Below, in pieces: positions 10,694 to 21,780 of a stretch of 64,000 bases of DNA. Made by a program: the position numbers and the translations under genes. The number at the start of each line of letters is the position of its first letter. Positions within the stretch are counted from its first letter, which is position 1. Source of the stretch: Areca catechu (taxonomy: Eukaryota; Streptophyta; Magnoliopsida; Arecales; Arecaceae); NCBI GenBank assembly GCA_021397845.1, contig CM038053.1, positions 86,365,157-86,429,156 of the forward strand, in the 5' to 3' direction. The notes under the pieces were generated by a model. That model worked only from the letters and a program-made list of their open reading frames with translations. It was not told where the DNA came from and searched no databases.

Positions 10694-11690
10694 TTGAATA
10701 ACTCTGTTATAATGAAAGCTAGATTAAATAATGGCATATATGTACTATCAAGGCCTGTTAGTATAATGTACACCTCTAGGAAATGCCCAAGGTTAGATAA
10801 TGTCAATGATTTGTATATTTGGCACTATAGGTTAGGTCTTATTAACCAAAATAAGATAAACAAGATGCGAGGAGATGGACTTCTCGAGGTCAGTGATTCT
10901 GAATCACTGCCCACTTGTGAATCCTGTTTACTTTGTAAAATGACCAAGTCAACTTTTACTGGAAAGGGTGAACGAGCTACTAAACTTCTAAGTCTAATAC
11001 ATACTGATGTATGTGGACTGATGTCAGTTAGTGCCAGAGAAGGATACAGATATTTCATTACTTTTACAATGACTTTTTAAGATTCGGTTATGTCTTTTTA
11101 ATGAGACATAAGTCTGAATCGTTTGAAATGTTCAAACGATACCGTAATGAAGTAGAAAAGCAAACTGGAAAAAGTATTAAAACCCTTCGATCTGATTGAG
11201 GTGGTGAATACTTATCTGATGTTTTTTTGACATATCTAGAGGAGAATGGAATTCTCTCTCAGTGGACTCCTCCAAGAACACCATAGTTGAATGGTGTGTC
11301 CGAAAGGAGGAATCGAACCTTGTTAGACATGGTTCAATCCATGATGGGCTTGCAACTCTACCGCTATCCTTTTGGGGATATGCGTTTCAGACAGCCAGTT
11401 ACTTATTAAATAATATTCCAAGTAAGTCTGTTGTCTCCACTCCGTATGAGATGTGGAATGGGCGTAAACCCTCAATCTCACACCTTCGGGTTTGGGGTTG
11501 TCCGGCTTACGTAAAGCGTTTAGACTCAGACAAACTTGGTCCTAAGTCTGACATGTGTTTATTCATTGGTTATCCTAAGGAAACCAAAGGGTATTTCTTC
11601 TACTTGGAGAATGAACAAAGGTGTTCGTTGCTCTTAGAGCTATCTTTTTGGAAAAGGAGTTCCTTGAGAAGGAACTATAGCTTCTAAGAT
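10694..11690 (+). pseudogene. Pre-integrase and integrase (D)
   Basis: The pre-integrase zinc region at about 10820-10950 has YIWHYRLG, with tyrosine and leucine near the expected histidines, and CESCLLCK. The first catalytic aspartate (LIHTDVCG) is at about 10998-11020. The second block reads S-D-stop-GGEY near 11192 (CGA to TGA). The third reads P-stop-LNGV near 11284 (CAG to TAG). The C-terminal part, with SHLRVWGCPAYVKRL, is open from 11262 to 11687. The pieces sit in at least three frames. Confidence 0.85.
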
Positions 11691-12510
11691 TGAACTTGAT
11701 GAAGTTCAGCCAATAGAAGAACATACACACTTTAAGGACATCGTAGAACCGGCTGTGATTGAATCACACCCAGAACCCATTAGGAGATCCGGTAGAATAC
11801 CGTGTCACCCGGACAAATACTACGGTTTCTTGGTCCGGGACGGCGATCCCATTGAGCTCGATGAGAAAAATGAGGATCCGATCACCTATATGGATGCACT
11901 TCAGAGATCTGACTCTGAGGCATGGCTTGGAGCCATGCGATCCGAAATGGAGTCCATGGAAATCAACAATGTTTGGACATTGGTTGATCCGCCTAAAGGA
12001 ATAAAACCCATCGAGTGTAAATCGATCTTTAAGAGAAAAAGGGGCACAGATGGGAAGGTAGAGACCTATAAAGCCCGTCTGGTTGCCAAGGGGTATCGTC
12101 AACGATATGGTATTGATTATGACGAGACTTTCTTCTCTATGGCAATGCTCAAGTCCATTCGGATCATGCTTGCTTTGGCAGCATATTTTGTTTACGAGAT
12201 CTGGCAGATGGATGTCCGAACCACTTTCCTAAATGGGGAGCTGGAAGAAGAGGTGTATATGATACAGCCTGTAGGGTTCACATCCACAGATGAATCAAAA
12301 GTATGCAAGTTGCAGAGGTCCATCTATGGACTCAAGCAAGCATCTCGAAGTTGGAACTTACGGTTTGATAGGTGTATCAAATCGTATGGCTTCGTTAGGA
12401 ACGGAGAAGAACCGTGCATCTATAAATGGGTTAATGGTTCTGTGATTGTATTCCTAGTACTGTATGTTGATGACATTCTCTTAATCAGGAATGATGTCGC
12501 AGCATTATAA
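11691..12510 (+). pseudogene. Reverse transcriptase (D)
   Basis: This is a 251-aa open frame from 11755 with the copia RT blocks in order: the AWLGAMRSEMES start region, ARLVAKGYRQ, WQMDVRTTFLNGELEEEVYM, SIYGLKQASRSWN and the polymerase box YVDDILL at about 12466-12486, with both aspartates intact. It stops at 12508 (TAA), just before a segment that aligns with J's RT end. RT would copy element RNA in cytoplasmic particles. One of the best-preserved pieces in the window, but not joined in frame to its neighbours. Confidence 0.9.
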
Positions 12511-13450
12511 GGAATAAAGGTTTGGATATCATCTCAGTTCTCCATGAAGGACTTGGGTGAAGCTTCTTACAAACTAGGTATGAAGATCTATAGAGATAGA
12601 TCTAAGAAGCTTTTGGGACTGTCCCAGTCTACGTACATTGACATTGTGTTGAAACGGTTCAGCATGAAAAATTCCAAGAAAGGCTATCTTCCGATAGGTT
12701 CTGGAATTACTCTTTCCAAGAAGGATTGTGCGACAACTCCTGAGGAAAGAGAGCGCATGAGTAGAGTACCTTATGCTTCTGCAGTAGGCTCTATCATGTA
12801 TGCTATGACTTGTACTAGACCAGACGTGGCATACTCACTAGTAGTAGTGAGCAGATACCAGTCTGACCCAGGTGAGGCGCATTGGAAGGTGGTTAAGTCC
12901 ATCCTTAAGTATTTAAGAAATACTAAAGATCAATGGCTGATTTATGGAGAACCTGACTTGAAACTTGTGGGGTACACTGACTCCAGTTTCCAGTCGGAAA
13001 GAGATGATAGCAAGAGTGTGTCAGGGTTTGTATTTACCCTGAATGGAGGAGCAATCTGCTAGAAAAGTTCTAAGCAGGCAACTATTGCAGACTCGATATA
13101 CGAAGCAGAATATATTGCAACATCAGATATGGCAAAGGAGGCTATCTAGTTGCGGAAGTTCCTTGGAGAGCTAGGGATGGCACCTTCCCTAGATGGTCCT
13201 GTTCCGGTGTACTGTGGCAGCACTGAGCCATTGCTCAAGCTAAGGAGCCGAAAGCTCATCACCGCACCAAATACATTTTGCGGTGCTACCACCTTGTACG
13301 AGAGATCGTGGAACAAGGCGACATCAATCTTCTGAAGATCGATGGAAAAGAAAATCTGGCCCACCCTTCACTAAAGCCCTGGAATAAAGATTTTGACTAT
13401 TGTAAATACGAAATGGGTATTAGATACTCTTCTAATTGGCTTTAGTACAA
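12511..13450 (+). pseudogene. RT end and RNase H (D)
   Basis: The open frame at 12544-13062 holds the RT connection region (FSMKDLGEASY, YASAVGSIMYAMTCTRPD) and the first RNase H aspartate (VGYTDSSFQS). TAG at 13060 and another stop at about 13147 replace tryptophans. YEAEYIATSD, with the catalytic glutamate, lies at about 13100. The C-terminal HHRTK-type segment (about 13255-13340) is in another frame. Confidence 0.85.
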
Positions 13451-13458
13451 GTGGGAGT
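13451..13458 (+). other. Polypurine tract of D
   Basis: GTGGGAGT directly precedes the 3' LTR start at 13459 and would be the plus-strand primer. Confidence 0.75.
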
Positions 13459-15827
13459 TGTTGGGAATTGTGTCCCAAAACCAATCGCCTGGGTTGTAGG
13501 CGGTTGTGCTAAGTATTGTACTCATTTTATGAATTAATAAAATAATTTTTTGGCAGCTCATCACATACTTAATTTCCTTGAAATGAACTCTTTCAATGTG
13601 ATGAAGTCCTTAGGACTACACTGACTTTGATACAGAGAGGATGTATCGAGTGATCCTTAAACCCTGTTCACAACCAAAGGATATATTGTACTGGACGGCA
13701 ATATATCAAGTATAGGTTGTTGTAGTTCACATCGTTTGGTTGTCCTCTTGACCAAATGAGTGTGGTGACACTGATGTGATCTGCAAGTAGGATATGCGAT
13801 ATCTTATTCAACGTGACTCTGTGTAGCCCCTTTCTGCCAAAGGGATACTCACGATTGGATATGGGTATATGTGTCCCTCTGACCTGAGGTCATCACGGTA
13901 GCTTACAAGCAACTCCTTATGCTTTGGTGCCGGACTACCCGGATTTTTAATCCAGTGATGGAAGGTTTCTGGGTACAGGCAAGTACTTGTGGAGCAGTGA
14001 TGGACCAAGATGGAATTGACATGTCCAAACAGTTTGGATTGAATGTCTCGCAGTATCTCAATTTAGCAAATCCTCGGCCGGGGTAGTCCTAGTGAAGAGT
14101 CACTGGGCTTGCGAGGTTGAGACACGTAGTCGACCGACTCAATCTGGGTTGGCAGCCCAATCTCAGTCATCCTGAGCATTAGAGGTCAAAGGGATGAATT
14201 ATACGGTAACCATATGCCAGAGGTTCGATAGTTTGCTCCTTCATCTTCGACCTATCCGGATGCCGGGACCCATTGCTAGATGGTTTCTTATGCTGGTACT
14301 AGAAATATTCTAGTGCTACCATTTAGGTTCGAACCTATGAGGTCACACGCCACAGAGGATAACTCTTTGATCCGGATACCGATTACGATTGGGAATCATC
14401 TTGGTTTTATGGTCACAGTATTTTTTTGAGCACATTTTTTCCTGTCTTGCCCTTGTCTGTGTCAACTAGAATTGTTCCGGGCTAACCAGCACTGCGCCAG
14501 GATTTTTTCTGAATCAGTTTTGAACTGATTCGGAGTTCATTTCGGCCTCTAATTGGTTATGAACCAATTTTATTCCTTGAACCAGGTTCAATTGGATTGA
14601 ACCGTTTGGTTTAATGGGATTGAACCAAAATGTGTTGGTTTAAATGGTTTAAACCATATTTGCCATGGACCAGTTTTGGTTCCATGTTTTTTCTCCCATG
14701 GCCGTTTCACAGGGTGTTTTGTGGAAGGCCAAATGAATGGAAAGGAAGTCCAAACGCTGGGAGAAAATTTCCAAACGTTGGAAAGGCCAAACGACCGAAA
14801 CTCCCGAGCTCCCACCCACTGGTTTTGAAGACCTTAATCCCCTGTTTAGTGGATTAAAGGATGATTAATTGGGTTATTTGCAACCAGCTACCTCTTGGCC
14901 TTCTGTCGCTCCACCTCCCTCACCTAGCAGCCTTTATAAACACCAAGCCCTCCCCTGTTTGTTTAGTAGAGTTTAAAACGAGAGAAAAATTTCTCTTCAC
15001 CGTGAGAGAGGCTTTAAGAGAGAGAGAATTGGGTATTCTTTGAGAGGCTTAAGGAGAGAACATATGGGGCTGGGTTTAGGAGCTTTAGAGGGAGAGAAAC
15101 AAGGCATTAATCCATTTTTTGAAGTGCTCAAGTTCTGCCCAGTGCTGCAGAATTCTGTGACCCTAAAGCCCTCTTCCGGCGGCTAGCACCGTGCGTGGAG
15201 GCGGATCCGAGAGCCCCGGCTTGTCTCCCCTTTAGAGGGAGTACCATTCTACTCCTAGGAGCAAACCACGCGAGCCGGGATCACTCCAGCTGCTCCGAAA
15301 TGAAGGCCAACGTATGCTGCCCAGTTTTGCTACAGAAATCTGGCAGCAGACTTTGGTGATTTATTTTAATTTTTTGGCTTAGATTTGATTGCAATAATCA
15401 GTGGCAAATCGAAGAAGACTTGTCCAAGTTGGTGCTGCTCGAATTTGGAAGCAAACGGAGGTCCAGAAGGCAGTGTTCCCGATGACGGTTTGCAAGCCAA
15501 AAACATAGTCCCAAGGAGGAAGGCGACTGGAATAACTTTATTCCAGTTATTCCAGTCTATTCCAGGTTTATTCCAGAGTTATTCAGGTGGAATAAAAGGT
15601 ATGGAAATTTATTTTTTAATCATGCATGGATAGATTAAATTGTTTAGTATTTTATAAATATTTTATATGTTTATACATGCCTAAATGCAACTAGATTTAG
15701 ATTAGTTCCTGGCGGAGCAGATTTTGCTGCGTGAATTTTAAAATTATTTTAAAATCCAATCTGCTCCCGCAGATGTTTGCATGCCTAGTGTAGGATATTG
15801 TAAAACCACCTGCAAAGTTTACTTTCA
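13459..15827 (+). repeat. 3' LTR of D
   Basis: This is a 2369-bp copy starting TGTTGGGAATTGTG and ending CTTTCA, the same length as the 5' LTR. It is followed by the TATAG duplication at 15828-15832. The TATA box is at 14935-14940. No gene lies in it. Confidence 0.95.
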
Positions 15828-15832
15828 TATAG
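15828..15832. repeat. Target-site duplication of D, right copy (TATAG)
   Basis: It matches 5623-5627. Past it the E gag gene resumes on the minus strand. Confidence 0.9.
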
Positions 15833-15936
15833 ATCCTTTGTTGAATCAGCAAGTCTTTTACTCTTTGTTGCCATAGAGTAAAATTCTCCTTGCCATCAAA
15901 TTTCTCAAAATCTACCTTGAAAATGCTTGATGCCAT
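15833..15936 (-). pseudogene. Ty1-copia gag N-terminus (E)
   Basis: The minus strand from ATG at 15936 (MASSIFKVDFEKFDGKENF..., LWQQRVKDLLIQQRIY) is the standard copia Gag opening. It runs without a stop to the D insertion point and continues at 5627. Start choice: it is the methionine closest to the FDGK-N motif. Confidence 0.85.
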
Positions 15937-16023
15937 TACCAAAATCAAGTAGAATCAATATGTACTATATCTTACCTTCTTGCACTTTTTGGATGCAGAG
16001 ACTTTCTTCCTTCATGCAACCTT

Positions 16024-16035
16024 GCTCTGATATCA
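16024..16035 (-). other. Primer-binding site of E
   Basis: The minus strand reads TGATATCAGAGC, one mismatch from the methionine tRNA site, three bases inside the LTR end at 16039. Confidence 0.8.
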
Positions 16036-16038
16036 AAT

Positions 16039-16594
16039 TGATGGTGAAACTCGTCCAACGAACAATTGTTAAAGAACGATCTGGCAAACCCATGCCCCGT
16101 GGAAGCAATCCAGGTGTGCAAATGATCTTCTGCCAGCAATCCAAAGATGATCATGGTAGGAGTAGGTCAAACAAAGATCAATTGATCCCTTGGATAGATC
16201 GAGAAGTGAAGGAGAAGGAAAGAAGAAGAAATGAGATCTGGAAGAACGGAGGGAGTTCTCGATGCCAATTGTTTCCTTGGACTGTTACAAATGTCCTTCT
16301 CTCTCTTGTCCTCACCCATAACCATCCCAACTTACATATATATATACCTAGATCTCAAAGGACCTAGCACCTTATAACTTCCCGTGTGGTAACACGTGAT
16401 TCAAAAAATCTCGTCATCCGAGTCAGCTTGAACCCTTTGAATAGACTCCATGCTGCAGGAAGCACTCTGTATGAGTGACTCTTAGACCTAGAGCGACTCG
16501 TCCGAGCTGACTCTCAGCAGTACGAGCCGACTCCCAGTAGTCCGAGCCAAATCTCAGTAAAACTCTTCCCTGCATCCATGTCGTGCCAACCATT
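16039..16594 (-). repeat. 3' portion of the 5' LTR of E
   Basis: On the minus strand the LTR ends ...CACCATCA at 16039. It carries a TATATATATA stretch (16337-16346) suited to a TATA box and, upstream of it, a cluster of GAGTC/GAGCCGACTC motifs (16420-16560). F inserted at 16595; the rest resumes at 21700. Confidence 0.7.
16590..16594. repeat. Target-site duplication of F, left copy (CCATT)
   Basis: CCATT is repeated at 21695-21699, flanking F exactly. Confidence 0.85.
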
Positions 16595-17557
16595 TAATGC
16601 AGGACAATTTTGGAAATTAATCAACTGATTATAAACCTAATTAGAAACGAAAAATAGAAATTAAAATTTTTAAATTTTTTGTTTTTTAAAGACTCAAGGA
16701 GATAATTAAAAAAACTAGTTTACTAGTTAATAACCCATAGAGCAAATATACCAAGTAACTTGAAAAATAGGATTTGGTGGCTAAGAAACCACCATAAACT
16801 AGGGTCTACTTTCAAAGGATCATAAACTAAGAGTTGGGATGGTTTTGAATATTTTTTTTTACCAACGAAGATGTTCCCTCTAAAGTAGATCTGGCTAGAC
16901 TCTCAAAAATCTTGCAACAGGGATTCAAGGTCTCAATCTTCGGGCTCTGATCTTCTGTGATGCTAGTTCCAGGGCAAGAACACCTTGACTTTAGTTTCTA
17001 ATCAACTGCAATCACTCAACAAAAGAAGATCTTAATTAGAAAATAGTAAAGAGGGAAAAGATTAGAAAAGTGGAAGGAAAGAGAAGGAAGTGGGCAGCTA
17101 GGGTTTCTCGGTGTCTAGATATGTATGGCCTCACACCCCGCAATGTTTCGAAGAACAAAGAAAAGGGCCTCACACCCTCGATGCAACAGCAAAGGAAAAG
17201 AATTGGATAAAATGTCACTTTATTTCATCAATAAATCATTAATAATATAGCACTCAAACTAATTAAACCAACCAAATAACTAAAGTCCCACTTGATAAAT
17301 TATAACCTAATTGATCAAAAGGCAAGACATGTAAACAAATATTTCAACTTGGTAAAAAGGGTTTGGCCTAAAATGCTAGAAATAAAAATCCTAATTACAG
17401 TTGGTAAAAAGGCTAAACCCAACTAAGCCTAAATAATAGAATTTAAAATAAAATATTTATGGATAAAAGGGGTTTGGGATCAGGGCTTTATTCATAGGCA
17501 ATCCATAGGGATGTGGATTCGACCTGTCGATCTTTTCTAGCCCTGGTGTCCACACCA
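16595..17557 (-). repeat. 3' LTR of F
   Basis: On the minus strand it starts TGGTGTGGACACC at 17557 and ends CCTGCATTA at 16595. It is the direct repeat of 20731-21694. No gene in it. Confidence 0.9.
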
Positions 17558-17566
17558 ATTCTTCCC
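17558..17566 (-). other. Polypurine tract of F
   Basis: The minus strand GGGAAGAAT directly precedes the LTR start TGGTG. A and C have GGGAGAAT at the same place. Confidence 0.75.
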
Positions 17567-17578
17567 AGGTGAGAGAAG

Positions 17579-17593
17579 CTCGACTCTGTCGAG
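17579..17593 (-). other. Hairpin upstream of the polypurine tract (F)
   Basis: CTCGAC-AGA-GTCGAG is a perfect 6-bp stem with a 3-base loop. The same hairpin, with loop AGG, is at 39968-39982 (A) and 55942-55954 (C). Confidence 0.6.
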
Positions 17594-18150
17594 TATGGAT
17601 CAATTCTGCAATGGTAGCGCTCTAATAAGTCTTGGTCAACTCTCTACAAGTCCTCTCTAGTGATTCAAGAATCATTAGTCTCGGGTCATCCTTGCCAATG
17701 AACCATATATCGTTGATAATCTTTGCCCTGGGTAGTGATAATCTTATCATCCAAGATTGGCTCAATCCTGTCTCTGCGGGCTAGTGGTATGGCAGGTGGA
17801 CACACATGGATTAGCTCACTCTCAAGGACTGGATTAGGTCCAAAAGGCTCACTAGGAATCAACATTGGCACCTTATGTTAATAAGGTCTGAATTGTTGAA
17901 AGTAGGACTAATACCTAGTTCAGGTGGCAATTCAAGCATGTAGACATTAGGTCCCATTTTTCTAATTACTTTGTATGGTCCACTACTATGGGCATGTAAC
18001 TTTTTCATTATCCAGGTGGGAACCATTCAGGTCATAGTCTAACCTTGACAAAGTCTCCTTCATTGAATTCTTTGAGTCTTTTCTTGAATTAGCCATATGT
18101 TTATATGATTCTTATGCAATTCTTTAATATGTTCAACATATGACTCTACA
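17594..18150 (-). pseudogene. Integrase C-terminus, GPF/Y module and chromodomain (F)
   Basis: The minus strand reads, in order, a basic HIKELHK segment (about 18100), LHAHSSGPYKVI with the GPY motif and MLELPPELGISPTFN (about 17880-18000), then a chromodomain (17686-17871: RRDRIEPILDDKI and YQRYMVHWQG). It is broken into several frames. In chromoviruses this tail steers integration towards marked chromatin. The order and wording match A (39298-39990) and C (55435-55941). Confidence 0.8.
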
Positions 18151-18544
18151 AATGTCTAATAAACTCACTATGCATTACTAGTGAAGAAAATTTTTATTTA
18201 TTATTATTATTATTTGGTCTTTTTAAGTCCTTAATTTTAATTCTGTGCTTGACCCTTGGTCGGTGGGTGACATGTAGATGAAATTTGACATGCATTCCTA
18301 ATAAATGCCGTAAGGTTCTCCAAAAATAGGTGGCAAATCTAATAAGGCTAAAAGATTGATGAAACATGCTAACCTCAACAAACTGTAATCTAATGGTCCT
18401 AAAAATATGGAAAGCTTCATGAAAAGGTAGGAAGTAAGAAGTGTAACCGGGGTTAGACTGGAAATAAGAAGGGGTTTCAGGGAATAGTCCTAGACTAATA
18501 GGGTTGACCTTAAAGATTAGGCATTGAATTACATTTGTAGGCAC
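18151..18544 (-). pseudogene. Integrase core fragment lacking the second catalytic Asp (F)
   Basis: The minus-strand ORF 18194-18544 carries TSYFLPFHEAFHIF and then SLIRFATYFWRTLRHLLG. I read this as the second half of a gypsy integrase core, in which the block with the second catalytic aspartate would lie between SLI and RFATYFW; it is absent. A and C have the same gap. The HPP-type segment that should follow is frameshifted near 18240. A TTA-type microsatellite (18197-18221) lies after it. Confidence 0.65.
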
Positions 18545-19198
18545 TAAAAGTCCACTTAATGGAAGAATGGGTCAATCATTTCAAGGAAGAGATCTTCAAT
18601 TGGTGTCAAATGGGTGACTTCAACCTAAGGGTACTAGACTAAATAAGTCAAGTGCTCACTAATTACTTCAGATTTGTGAATCTTCTGACTCGGCTCTAGG
18701 GTTTGACTCTCTTCTAATATTTTCTCAGGTATGGTCCTAGTAGTAGGGTTAGGCTCCTCATGAGTCTCTTTTTCTAAGGATCCTACCAGTACAGTTTCGG
18801 TCAGGGTATGATCATGGTCTATTAACTCTTGGCTGGCTTCAGTCTGAGTGCCTACCTGGTCAGCCATACGTGTTTTCCTCTTCTCCCTCATACTCATCTA
18901 CTAAGTTCACCTTAGCTTCATACACTTCCACTTCAATGTCATCCTGGTGAACCAATAGGGTAGTAGGAGTAGGTTGGTTAAGAGAAATTGGCTAGGGGTG
19001 GGTTGGCTTGAATTAAGGTTGAGTCGGCTCGAGTTAGGATTGAGTCGGCTCAGGTGAGAATTGGGTCGACTCTGTTGAGGAATCGGTCGACTTGGGTGGA
19101 TTTGACTAGATCCTAATTTTTATAAGGAGCACTATTCCTAATGGGTTCTAGCCAACTAAGGGAAACTTGACTAGCACTAGATTGATACCTAGGGGTTA
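18545..19198 (-). pseudogene. Gag C-terminal and acidic linker (F)
   Basis: The minus-strand ORF 18634-18897 (MREKRKTRMADQVG..., TIPEKILEESQTLEPSQKI) matches the linker of A (SLPEKILESNQVVGPSSEI). Upstream at 19000-19100 a short tandem repeat with GTCGACTC and GTCGGCTC encodes Ser/Pro/Thr/Glu-rich protein, comparable to the PSRPSPNRS stretch of C. I found no intact zinc knuckle. Confidence 0.65.
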
Positions 19199-19877
19199 TT
19201 AGTTCTTACGTTCATAAGATATGGGATCATATCTATAAATCATGGATCTGGGTTCGTAGGAGCTGGGTTCAAAGGATCTGGGTCCATAGGAACTAGGTTC
19301 ATTTGATCTAGGTAGGTACTTTTTTCTAAGTTCAAGTTTCATGTCACCCCAAATAGTTATGGGTATGTCTCTTCTTCGTCTGATCATTCTTTCAACATCA
19401 TCCCAATAAATTCTAGCCTGGCGTACTAACTTAAGCTTAGCAATCTTAAACTTTCTTTCATTAGACACAAGCTCCCTCTCAAAATATAGATCCATACCTT
19501 CTTCCCAGTCAATATAACTTTCAAGATCAAGATCACCACCAAATTTAGGTGCTTCTATCCTAAAATTCCTAGTGGCTCTCTTATCCTGGTCTATAAAATC
19601 ATAGTTGGATCTTTTATGTCTAGTCTTCCAAATTTGGTCTTGGTGTGGGTCTCTCCTATTGTGGGAGGTGTAGGACATGGGGTCTCAAGTTTAGGTTCAG
19701 GACGGGTCTTACGGGTTTTCTCTAGGTTACCTAATCTGTCATCTATACGGTCAAACTTAATGTTCATCAAGGAAAATTTTTCATTTATGAAACAAATAAA
19801 GGTTTCAAGGTTAGACTCCATGGTCAAGCTGGGCTGGGTTTGGGCTAATGATATGGTGTTTTTGATCTAGTAAACAT
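19199..19877 (-). pseudogene. Ty3-gypsy Gag with capsid domain (F)
   Basis: The start is ATG at 19877 (MFTRSKT), followed by a stop. The frame 19591-19827 holds a short coiled coil (FSLMNIKFDRIDDRLGNLEK). The overlapping frame 19199-19678 holds the retrotransposon gag domain: FRIEAPKFGGDLDLESYIDW, then LKLVRQARIYWDDVER and a WGDMKLELRKKYLP end. It finishes in SSYEPRS-type repeats. F alone of the three gag-integrase elements keeps a recognisable capsid domain. Confidence 0.85.
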
Positions 19878-20714
19878 GCAATGCAATCAAACAAAAAAAT
19901 TGAACTAGAGTTTCCTAGACCTAGAGCTCAAGTAGAATGGGTCAGCTCAATTTACAACCAATTCAGCAATTATCCTATCCACTTGCCAAGTAAGAGGTGG
20001 GGTCGTGGGAGGCTCCCCCTGCTCTCATGGGGTCCTAATCAAAAACTATGAAACCACTTAGGACGTTTGCCTCTGGACTTCTAGCCTTAGACACCAGATT
20101 CAAGTGATAATCAAAGGATTGGGTGCAATAGCTTTCACATAATACTTGGAACCCGACCTGTTGGTGTCCCTAGCTCACTAGAGTAAATTAAGTCTAATTG
20201 ATTTTAATTAGGCTGGGCTCAGATGTAAAAGAAGGTTGTTGTAGACCCAAGACAGGTGATGAAATCCTGCCATAATCTTAGATGTTCAAGTGCCCTTAAG
20301 ATTAGGTTACTGGATGATGCAGTCACACAAATATGATACCCTAGATGCACTAAAATTAAAATAATTAAAAATAAAAAAAAAAAAATTAATTAAATTTCTA
20401 GTTATCTATAAAATTAATTATAGATCTGATTAGTTAAGATTTTTGATCTTGGGATATCACATCCGGTCGTAGCTCATTACTCCCACGGGTCGTCACAGTA
20501 TACTTGCGTATACCCACTCAGGAGGCGTAATTTCCTTCTACCAAAAAATAGCATAATATTTTTTGAGATTAATATAGGATTACAAAGGATTATCAAAAAA
20601 TTAATTACTAATTTTTTTGATTTTTTTAAATAGGTTTTATGTAGTTTTAATTTCAGCCTAGTTCTAGATATGAAGAAATTTCAGAACTAGCAATTAAACC
20701 CTAGTTTAACCTTC
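19878..20714 (-). other. Leader of F
   Basis: Non-coding. It holds minus-strand CTAGTGAGCTAGGGACACC (about 20165-20185), as in the leaders of B', A and C, a degenerate GGTGTCTAAGG module (about 20080-20095), and an A-rich run at 20366-20390. Confidence 0.6.
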
Positions 20715-20726
20715 ACTCTGATACAA
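20715..20726 (-). other. Degraded primer-binding site of F
   Basis: The minus strand reads TTGTATCAGAGT, two mismatches from TGGTATCAGAGC, four bases from the LTR end. Confidence 0.7.
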
Positions 20727-20730
20727 AAAC

Positions 20731-21694
20731 TAATGCAGGACAATTATAAAAACTTAATCTACTAATTACTAACCTAATTAGCAAAGAAAAAAAAGATTAA
20801 AATTTTTACAATTTTCAGTTTTTTTAAAGACTCAAAGAGATAATAAGGAAACTAGTCTACAAGTTAATAACCCGTGAGCAAATCTACCAAGTAACTTGAA
20901 AAATAGAATTTGGTGGCTAAGAAATCACTGTAAACTAGGGTCTACTTTCAAAAGATCTAAAACTAAGAGTAGGGATGGTTTTTGATTTTTTTTTTTACCA
21001 ACAAAGATGTTCCCTCTGAAGTTGATCTGGCTGGACTGTCAAAAATCATGCGGCAGGGCTTCAAGGTCTCGATCTTTGGGCTTGATCTTCTGCAATGCTA
21101 GTTCCAAGGCAAGAACACCTCGACTTTAGTTCCTGATCAACTGCAATCACTCAACAAAGGAGGATCTCAGTTAGAAAATAGTAAAGAAGAAAAAAGAATA
21201 GAAAAGTGGAAGGAAAGAGAAGGAAGTGGGCGGCTAGGGTTTCTCGGTGTCTGGATATGTAAGGTCTCACACCCTGTGATGTTTTGAAGAATAAAGGAAA
21301 GGGCCTCACAACACAATGCACACAACAAAGGAAAAGAATTGGATAGAATGTTGCTTTATTTCATCAATAAATCATTATAATATAGGACTCAAACTAATTA
21401 AACCAACCAAATAACTAAAGCTCCACTTGATCAATTGGAACCTAATTTGATCAAAAGGCAAGACATGTAAACAAATATTTCAACTTGGTAAAAAGGGTTT
21501 GGCCCAAAAGGCTAAAAACAAAAACCCTATTTAGAGTTGGTAAAAAAGGCTAAACCTAACTAAGCCTAAATAACAAAATTTAAAATAAAATATTTACAAG
21601 TAAAAGGGGTTTGGGTTCAGGGCTTTATTCATAGGTGATCCACATGGATGTGGATTTGACTTGTCAATCTTTTCTTGTCCTAGTGTCCACACTG
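20731..21694 (-). repeat. 5' LTR of F
   Basis: A 964-bp LTR. On the minus strand it starts CAGTGTGGACAC (TG changed to CA) at 21694 and ends CCTGCATTA at 20731. Flanked on the right by CCATT (21695-21699). Confidence 0.9.
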
Positions 21695-21780
21695 CCATTA
21701 GAGTCGACTCTGACCAGAACTGACCCAACTTTAATGTCCAGACTGACCAAAACTAAGTCTAACATCTAGGACTCATCCCG
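21695..21780. other. Duplication CCATT and probable continuation of E's LTR
   Basis: CCATT at 21695-21699 closes F. The GAGTCGACTC-rich text after it resembles the motif cluster left of F, as expected if E's LTR resumes here. I cannot see where it ends. Confidence 0.45.

Larger units (their letters stand above)
5628..15827 (+). mobile_element. Complete but dead Ty1-copia element D
   Basis: Two 2369-bp direct LTRs (5628-7996 and 13459-15827), a primer-binding site, a leader of about 1.5 kb, gag, protease, integrase, RT, RNase H and a polypurine tract all occur in copia order, flanked by TATAG duplications. The LTRs differ by roughly 7% over the first 290 bases by eye, so the insertion is not recent. 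Stops and frameshifts hit almost every domain. LTRs of 2.4 kb are long for copia. J (46442-60363) is a relative in the opposite orientation. Confidence 0.95.
16595..21694 (-). mobile_element. Non-autonomous Ty3-gypsy element F, minus strand
   Basis: LTRs of 963 bp (16595-17557) and 964 bp (20731-21694) flank a 3.2-kb interior with a primer-binding site, gag, acidic linker, half an integrase and a chromodomain, but no protease, RT or RNase H. The CCATT duplications confirm a single insertion. The first two bases of the 5' LTR have changed from TG to CA. The design matches A and C. Confidence 0.9.
3347..21780 (-). mobile_element. Copia element E, minus strand, split by D and F
   Basis: E reads from an LTR near 16039-16594 (continuing past F at 21700 for an unknown distance), through a primer-binding site at 16024-16035, gag start at 15936, then, after the D insertion (5628-15827), gag, protease, integrase and the integrase tail down to about 3347. 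RT, RNase H and the 3' LTR are missing at the left junction. The TATAG duplication at 5623-5627 and 15828-15832 proves that D broke E's gag. CCATT at 16590-16594 and 21695-21699 proves that F broke E's LTR region. The right end at 21780 is approximate. Confidence 0.8.
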
